Assembly: GCF_010550695.1 (NCBI RefSeq)
Contig: NZ_JAAGOB010000013.1
Span: forward strand, 113,354 to 177,353
Origin: Phytoactinopolyspora alkaliphila
GTDB lineage: Bacteria > Actinomycetota > Actinomycetes > Jiangellales > Jiangellaceae
Reading direction: 5' to 3'
Length of the DNA: 64,000 nucleotides
The position numbers and the translations under genes were made by a program. Below, piece by piece: positions 63,785-64,000 of this stretch (position 1 is the stretch's first letter; each line of letters starts with the position of its first letter). Under the pieces are notes generated by a model that saw only the letters and a list, made by a program, of their open reading frames with translations, made no database searches and was not told where the DNA came from.

Positions 63785-63870
63785 AATGATCATGTTAAGT
63801 AGGTTTTCTCGTGCTTCACCAGGTCTGCAGACCTGGTGAAGCACGAGAAAACATGGTTTACATGATCATT
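63785..63870. repeat. 86-bp palindrome, copy 4
   Basis: Centred on CTGCAG at 63825-63830. The right arm is consensus; the left arm differs at four of nine positions near 63796-63802 (TTAAGTAGG for TAAACCATG). The base pair next to the centre is T/A where copy 3 has G/C, again changed on both arms. Unlike the other three it lies upstream of a gene (the response regulator), beside the putative IS end. Confidence 0.93.
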
Positions 63871-63918
63871 TGGGGCTCTTGTGACATGTCCGTGGGTGGG
63901 TTGAGCGTGTCATAGCAG

Positions 63919-63991
63919 CGCACGCCGTTCTTTCCGCCTAGGTTTTTGATTGTCGAAGATCAAAAACAAGGTGTGAGGAGAACGGCGTGCG
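63919..63991 (+). promoter_or_regulatory. Nested hairpin covering the start codon at the window end
   Basis: Outer arms CGCACGCCGTTCT (63919-63931) and AGAACGGCGTGCG (63979-63991) pair perfectly over 13 bp. Inside, GTTTTTGAT and ATCAAAAAC (63942-63950 and 63959-63967) pair over 9 bp. The outer stem buries the GTG start and touches the GAGGAG site. Confidence 0.65.
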
Positions 63992-64000
63992 TGGCGCTAG
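63987..64000 (+). CDS. Start of a reading frame, probably a transposase (3' part outside the window)
   Basis: GTG CGT GGC GCT follows GAGGAG (63975-63980) by 6 nt. Only four complete codons are visible, so the product cannot be identified; transposase is inferred from the IS-like end upstream. Confidence 0.35.

Larger units (their letters stand above)
63873..64000 (+). mobile_element. Left end of a putative insertion sequence (ISL3-like), cut by the window
   Basis: GGGCTCTTGTGACATGTCC starts directly after palindrome copy 4 and resembles the GGCTCTT ends of ISL3-family elements. It is followed by a nested inverted repeat and the start of a reading frame. Without the rest of the element the assignment is tentative. 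Confidence 0.4.

Noticed and set aside
63785..63870. Palindrome copies as ordinary Rho-independent terminators
   Set aside because: No T-run follows the stems, the arms are longer and less GC-rich than terminators, and copy 4 is upstream of a gene. A terminating side effect is still possible.

Overview
The window is about 64 kb of GC-rich DNA, densely packed with genes and with stop/start overlaps (ATGA, GTGA, TGATG) throughout its operons. The third-position GC bias, Opp/Mal/Rbs-type ABC lipoproteins, an MMPL protein, a class F sortase, a SoxR without SoxS and a Ddn-type (F420) oxidoreductase all point to a soil- or plant-associated actinomycete. The genus cannot be fixed from sequence alone; a Jiangella/Kribbella-like organism would fit. 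No tRNA, rRNA or CRISPR array was seen.

Layout. (1) 1-7.4 kb: the 3' part of an AraC regulator, convergent with a five-gene oligopeptide/oligosaccharide ABC operon. (2) 7.6-17.0 kb: a plus-strand set that looks built for phosphoester scavenging: an EEP-family phosphodiesterase with a discoidin domain, a secreted glycerophosphodiester phosphodiesterase, an Fbp/Afu-type ABC importer, a HAD phosphatase and a DeoR regulator. (3) 17.1-30 kb: a LysR/MFS pair, a Ddn-like protein, a frameshifted NAD(P)-binding gene opposite SoxR with a clear SoxR box, a siderophore ABC operon behind a Fur-type box, a glycolipid-binding protein, a CGNR regulator, a class V aminotransferase, a DUF1772 protein and an MMPL transporter. 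(4) 29.9-42.3 kb: sugar catabolism: two ROK regulators, a Tat-exported sugar isomerase/epimerase, a large multidomain glucose/sorbosone dehydrogenase, an Rbs-type transporter and a Gfo/Idh dehydrogenase. (5) 42.5-45.0 kb: a fatty acid desaturase and an acyltransferase that overlap tail to tail. (6) 45.1-53.4 kb: an arabinan-type operon: a Mal-type importer without its own ATPase, two GH43 enzymes, an IclR regulator and a TIM-barrel protein of unknown function. (7) 53.5-56.4 kb: DUF4397 surface protein, class F sortase, ECF sigma and anti-sigma. (8) 56.5-63.7 kb: a DUF6351 esterase, an SLC13 anion symporter, a lone TAXI binding protein and a TctDE-like two-component system. (9) 63.87-64.0 kb: the left end of what is probably an insertion sequence.

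The most unusual feature is a family of four 86-bp palindromes (745, 16990, 53414 and 63785), each centred on CTGCAG. One copy is perfect over 98 bp. The arms show paired changes, three copies lie between convergent genes, and the outer ends can supply TGA stop codons to the flanking genes. A second repeat, TCAYCTGATC, is clustered six times at 61.4-61.6 kb.
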